From positions 1 to 35,100 of the forward strand of contig NZ_AQVC01000024.1 of assembly GCF_000372405.1 (NCBI RefSeq): DNA of 35,100 nt, written 5' to 3'. Position numbers and translations under genes: made by a program. The stretch is from Porphyromonas somerae DSM 23386. Its GTDB lineage: Bacteria > Bacteroidota > Bacteroidia > Bacteroidales > Porphyromonadaceae. Below are positions 31,909 through 35,100 of the stretch, in pieces. The notes under the pieces are model-generated. The model saw only the letters and a list, made by a program, of their open reading frames with translations. It made no database searches and was not told the origin of the DNA. Positions within the stretch are counted from its first letter, which is position 1. Each line of letters begins with the position of its first letter.

Positions 31909-33636
31909 TCACTCAATCGTGAAGTCATCAATCATAAGGTCATAGGCTACCTCCTTGCCTACTTTGAGGGCGAAGAAATTACCTGAGGTGGAAAGGTCTA
32001 ATCCAGAGATGTTCAGGGTCACCTTAACCCATTCACCTTTGGTGTCTATAGTTCCAGTATATTGGTTATTTGCAGCAACCTCTAAATTAGCATCTGATGT
32101 GCCATCTATCGTTCCTAGATTATATGCCTTGTATTTTCCATCAGAGGTATATACATTAAGGGAGAGCGATTTACCACCAGTTCCTTTTACGTAGAAGGTG
32201 ATGGCTTTGCCTGATGTAGGACCTCCCTCTATAGCCTTAGTGGTAAATACGTAGTCGTTGCCTTTAGGAGTTCCCTTTATAAGCATAGCTTTGCCCGTAC
32301 GACCACCATCTGCTTGAGTGGCGTAGTTCTTTAGGCCGAATTTATTAAGGTTGCTTATGAATGCATCCCAATTCTCAAAGTCACCACCAGGGAATAGAAG
32401 CTTTGGTTGCTCTGGATCTGGTTGAGGGGTCACCTCCTTTGCGGCTTGTTGCACTGCAAAGGTGAGGTCGTTCATCCCCTCAGCGGTGAGGGTGATGGTA
32501 GTCTCACGCTTCTCGGTGGTCTCATTTGCCTCTACCTTTACGGTGAAAGTTTGGTCGGCAGCAGAACGAAGAGTCACGTCGCCACTAAATGTGAGCCAAT
32601 CGGCAACAGGATCGGCCTTTGCAGATACCTGAGTGCCTGCCTCTAGACCAGCTAGGGTAAAGGTGTAGCTTCCTCCCTCTGCTGGAGCCGAAAGTGTACC
32701 ACTAGCGTACTCGCTATTGGTGCTGGTAAGTGTCGCGGTTACTGGTGTAGAAGGAGTGGTATCCTCTTCGGGTGCACCGATCACCTTTCCAGTATCTCCC
32801 TCATCCTCATTGTCAATGGTACCAGATCCATCCTCAATCTTAGCTGAGCCATTGGATAGGCTGATGGTGTAGCGGTAGTACTTACCTGCCTCTACAGTTT
32901 TGTCATTAACCAAGGTTGCCTTGTAGACCTTGCCACCATGCTCAATAGCAATCACCTTTCCCTTGATGATCTCACCTGGCATTAGATAGGTATAGAACTC
33001 CTCGCCTTGTTTCTTGAGGTCAAGATTGGCTTTGACGGTATTGTCTACTGTAAAGTCACCACTCTCAATATTGAGTGACCCCTTAGTGAGCACCTCATTC
33101 ACCGAAACCTTTGAGACAGGCTCAGTAGGATTGAGGGAATTGGTGGTCTCTACCTTGATGCGTAGCTTACCTAGCTTATGCCCAAAGTTGAGGTTGAGCT
33201 TAGGATTGGCGTTAGTAACGGTGCCAGTAGCATAGAGTACTGGCTGGTTGTTTTGCTTGGTGAGGTCGAACTCTACTGCGGTAGTTGCAGCAGCATCATA
33301 AGGGTAGTACGCCTTGATATCGTGTTGCTCTGTGCCATAAGGGATGGTGATAGGAGCCTGAGTAGTAAAGTCGGTGCTAGCTCCAGCCTTTGTAGCTGTG
33401 TAGAGTACATTAGAGGCAGTTAAAGAGGTAGAGAATACTCCGATCTTCTCATTGCCATCCCAGTGGTTGGTCTTTTGGTCGCTCTGAGTGGTCACACGGT
33501 TCTGCGCGATGGATGAGCTCAGTTCGAGTGTGGTCTCTCCGCCATTGAGTTCGCTCCTGCTTTCATTGTTGCAGGAAGTAAATGATAGAGCAAGCCCTAT
33601 CAGTGCTAATGGTAGCAGTGTAATGGTCTTCTTCAT
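31909..33636 (-). CDS. Fimbrillin-like / BACON lipoprotein with shared C-terminal domain
   Basis: 575 residues from the ATG at 33636, which puts MKKTITLL directly before the signal peptide and lipobox SFTSC; an ATG at 33654 adds six residues. Residues about 30-290 are fimbrillin-like (NHWDGNEKIGVFST, DIKAYYPYDAA, NFGHKLGKLRIKV). A BACON-type Ig domain follows (about 300-400, GGSYTFTLAG, ending LTAEGMNDLTFAVQQAAKE). The last 164 residues (KLLFPGGDF to DLMIDDFTIE) are the domain shared with two downstream proteins. First gene of the minus-strand cluster, with a likely promoter 45 bases upstream. Probably a surface binding protein; ligand unknown. Confidence 0.85.
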   Translation of the reverse strand: MKKTITLLPLALIGLALSFTSCNNESRSELNGGETTLELSSSIAQNRVTTQSDQKTNHWDGNEKIGVFSTSLTASNVLYTATKAGASTDFTTQAPITIPYGTEQHDIKAYYPYDAAATTAVEFDLTKQNNQPVLYATGTVTNANPKLNLNFGHKLGKLRIKVETTNSLNPTEPVSKVSVNEVLTKGSLNIESGDFTVDNTVKANLDLKKQGEEFYTYLMPGEIIKGKVIAIEHGGKVYKATLVNDKTVEAGKYYRYTISLSNGSAKIEDGSGTIDNEDEGDTGKVIGAPEEDTTPSTPVTATLTSTNSEYASGTLSAPAEGGSYTFTLAGLEAGTQVSAKADPVADWLTFSGDVTLRSAADQTFTVKVEANETTEKRETTITLTAEGMNDLTFAVQQAAKEVTPQPDPEQPKLLFPGGDFENWDAFISNLNKFGLKNYATQADGGRTGKAMLIKGTPKGNDYVFTTKAIEGGPTSGKAITFYVKGTGGKSLSLNVYTSDGKYKAYNLGTIDGTSDANLEVAANNQYTGTIDTKGEWVKVTLNISGLDLSTSGNFFALKVGKEVAYDLMIDDFTIE

Positions 33637-33680
33637 GTCACTTAATTTTCTCATTTTGTTAGTTGTTTTTCTATTAATAA

Positions 33681-33708
33681 CAAATATACTAATTCTTCTC
33701 CAAACAAA
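33681..33708 (-). promoter_or_regulatory. Promoter of the nuclease locus
   Basis: On the minus strand TATATTTG (33688-33681) matches the -7 consensus TAnnTTTG. Two TTTG tetramers lie upstream at 33701-33704 and 33705-33708, about 12 and 16 bases away, slightly closer than the usual -33 spacing. It is 45 bases before the ATG at 33636. Confidence 0.6.
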
Positions 33709-33779
33709 GGTATTCTTTGCCTGTGACTTTCCGAATAAGGTGCCATTAAGATTGCCTATCGGGGCGAGTTTATTTCATA

Positions 33780-33953
33780 GGTCTTTCCCATGGAATCGTT
33801 CCCTTTATCATTACTGACGAACTCAAGATGTACTACTACCGTGGTTTGGAGCATTGGGAGCAGACGCCGGGTTACCTTATCGATACCTGTCTTACAGCAC
33901 AAGACCAGTATAAAGCGTTACTTACCTATTTCCGAATCAAGTGGGTTGAGTGA
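33780..33953 (+). pseudogene. C-terminal remnant of a Fic-family-like gene
   Basis: In the frame that starts at 33792 the sequence reads GIVPFIITDELKMYYYRG, then EQTPGYLIDTCLTAQDQYKALLTYF, to a TGA at 33951-33953. This looks like the C-terminal end of Bacteroidota Fic-family (AMP-transferase-type) proteins (from memory). Upstream the frame breaks up, and the HPFx(D/E)GNGR catalytic core is absent. No start codon or promoter fits. It is a 53-codon remnant whose body has been lost, next to palindrome copy C. Confidence 0.5.
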
Positions 33954-34013
33954 TCAGTGGTGTGCATTAGGAAAGCCTTGCCGTAGGGCATTCATAGGTG
34001 TGCCTATAGGGGA

Positions 34014-34254
34014 GGACCCCGGCTGAGGGGTCCGTGTTAAATAGGCACAGGTCGAGGCACGTAGTGTCGAAGACCTGTGTATAACGATATGCAAAACACC
34101 CTTACGACCCCGGCTGAGGGGTCGGACAACCTTATCTAGGTCTGACCCCTCGTCCGGGGTCATGGGGGGTAAAAATATGCTCTTATACACAGGTCGTTCG
34201 GGGCTAACTCCCCTCCGACCTGTGCCTATTTAACACGGACCTCTGCCGAGGTCC
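34014..34254. repeat. 240-bp composite palindrome, copy C (intact)
   Basis: Runs from ggaccccggctgaggggtcc to ggacctctgccgaggtcc, in the same orientation as copy B. The uninterrupted right arm gcctatttaacacgg is the empty-site reference for the MITE in copy B. The outer flank (cattcataggt, ccttgccgtagg) is also the complement of the flank of copy A (cctacggcaag, atgaatg), so the repeat unit extends about 50 bases further on that side. Confidence 0.9.
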
Positions 34255-34697
34255 TTTCTCGTAGACAACTCGCTAAAGATCATACGATAAGCCTTTCTAA
34301 TGCGTAACCCCCTGGTTGAGTGATTGTGTTCATTATCTCTTTCTGTGCCTTTTCAGCTTTTTTGTGGCTTTTGGACTCCTCGGAAGAGGTCCTTGTTTAT
34401 TAGCGTTTGCCGAGATGCAACTAAGCAATCGGTTAGTTGCAACTCGTCATTTGCTTAGTTGCAACTAACCGATTGCTTAGTTGCAACTAAACTTTTGCTT
34501 TCATAACCCTCTGATTACTAGTAGAGTATAAAAGTGCTTTTTCTCTTGTTTCTGCAATAGTCTCAAGAAAGGATTTGCCTGACCTATCCGACCTTTCGGG
34601 CTCATCCGCTGGGTCACTTTTCCAGGGGTTACGCATTAGAGGTATCTACTTAAGTTATAGTATTAATATGATTAGCTTGTACAGGACAGACGGGTAA
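34255..34697. other. Gene-free repeat debris
   Basis: No gene seen. Contains taatgcgtaacccc (34298) and its inverse ggggttacgcatta (34625), which bound the stretch; the hairpin ggactcctcggaagaggtcc (34375-34394); and the inverted repeat at 34417-34484. Confidence 0.6.
34417..34484. repeat. Inverted repeat with gattgcttag core
   Basis: Perfect 26-bp inverted repeat (34417-34442 with 34459-34484) around a 16-nt spacer that itself carries ttgcttag. It contains the 14-bp palindrome ttagttgcaactaa. The core is shared with the repeats at 120-252 and 12148-12203. Confidence 0.85.
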
Positions 34698-34866
34698 GGA
34701 CCTCGGAGAGGTCCGATTTGTTGTAGCCCCTGTGTCGGAGGGCGTAGCCCGAACGACCAGGGGAAGCAATAATTCACGTATATACTCGACCCCTTGCGGG
34801 TCGGACAATAAGGTCTAGGGCATCAAAATTAATCCTTGAATAGGTTGTCCGACCCACAAGGGGTCG
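34698..34866. repeat. Mixed copy of both palindrome families
   Basis: Starts with the outer hairpin ggacctcggagaggtcc of the 240-bp family but continues with second-family blocks (agcccgaacgac, ggggaagcaat, cacgtatatactcg). It ends in a 22-bp inverted repeat with one mismatch (34787-34808 with 34845-34866). It is evidence that the modules recombine. Confidence 0.8.
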
Positions 34867-34938
34867 TGAATTTTGGTTGCCTTCTTTGCCCCCATTCTTG
34901 TCTTGTCCTAGAAAAAGTTGACTCATAGATAGATTTTT

Positions 34939-35100
34939 ATGAGTAAGTTTGTAAAAAGGAGTCAACTCCAGAAGATTTATTTTGACCGAGTTATTCACCT
35001 CTATTTTGAGGAAAACTTAGGTTACACCCAGATTTCACACCTTGTTCCTATTGGTAGGACTACGATCCTGGAGTGGGTTCATAGGTACCTAGATTCTGGG
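34939..35100 (+). CDS. Transposase N-terminal region, cut by window end
   Basis: The reading frame from the ATG at 34939 stays open for all 54 codons to the window end. The peptide begins MSKFVKRSQLQKIYFDRVI and has a helix-turn-helix (ENLGYTQISHLVPIGRTTI followed by LEWVHRYLDSG), as at the start of IS3-like OrfA or related transposases. Upstream, cctagaaaaagttgactc (34906-34923) may be part of the element's end. Family and intactness cannot be decided from this part. Confidence 0.65.
   Translation, partial: MSKFVKRSQLQKIYFDRVIHLYFEENLGYTQISHLVPIGRTTILEWVHRYLDSG

Noticed and set aside
33790-34026. 78-codon open frame over the Fic-like remnant and palindrome edge
   Set aside because: Another frame of the same bases gives the convincing Fic-like C-terminus, and this one runs into the repeat.

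Overview
The window looks like chromosomal DNA of a Bacteroidota member, most likely Porphyromonas or a close relative. The evidence is the gene families (fimbrillin-like lipoproteins, DUF4876/DUF6850-type proteins, SusD-less TonB receptors with carboxypeptidase-like N-terminal domains, DUF5689), promoter -7 boxes of the type TAnnTTTG, weak or absent Shine-Dalgarno sequences, and 22/23-bp repeats plus MITEs of the kind described in Porphyromonas gingivalis. Family assignments are by eye from the translated sequence; no database search was run.

Layout. 1-640: non-coding, with a 23-bp tandem array. 641-11790 (+): one tightly packed, partly overlapping ten-gene operon. It encodes a Cys/His-rich OB-fold-like lipoprotein, a PepSY-type membrane protein, a TonB-dependent receptor, a small single-domain secreted protein, a DUF6850-type outer-membrane barrel, two DUF4876 lipoproteins, an ABC ATPase, its permease and a DUF4857-like membrane-anchored protein. 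It ends in a strong hairpin at 11834-11879. The set looks like an envelope-spanning uptake system, probably for iron, haem or another metal complex (inference). 11880-12337: a 207-bp MITE-like element and a 22-bp-unit inverted repeat. 12338-14044 (-): pyrD and pyrK. 14158-15368 (+): a J-domain-like coiled-coil protein and a HIRAN protein. 15430-16740 (-): a cysteine desulfidase/serine dehydratase-like enzyme. 16882-21139 (+): purM, prfA, a large PepSY transmembrane protein and a small outer-membrane barrel.

21200-22590 is a gene-free block of mosaic palindromes. It holds two inverted copies of a 240-bp composite palindrome around a second inverted repeat. One palindrome copy has been split by a 173-bp MITE that left a clean 5-bp target duplication.

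33654-22594 (-) is a six-gene cluster: a fimbrillin/BACON lipoprotein, a fimbrillin-like protein fused to a DNA/RNA non-specific endonuclease, another fimbrillin-like lipoprotein, a TonB receptor, a DUF5689 lipoprotein and an endonuclease/exonuclease/phosphatase lipoprotein. Three of the lipoproteins end in the same ~165-residue domain. I read this as a surface system for breaking down and importing extracellular nucleic acid or nucleotides (inference). It is the most interesting coding locus in the window.

33780-35100 is accessory debris: a C-terminal fragment of a Fic-like gene, a third 240-bp palindrome, more 22-bp-unit inverted repeats, another palindrome family, and the start of a transposase cut by the window end.
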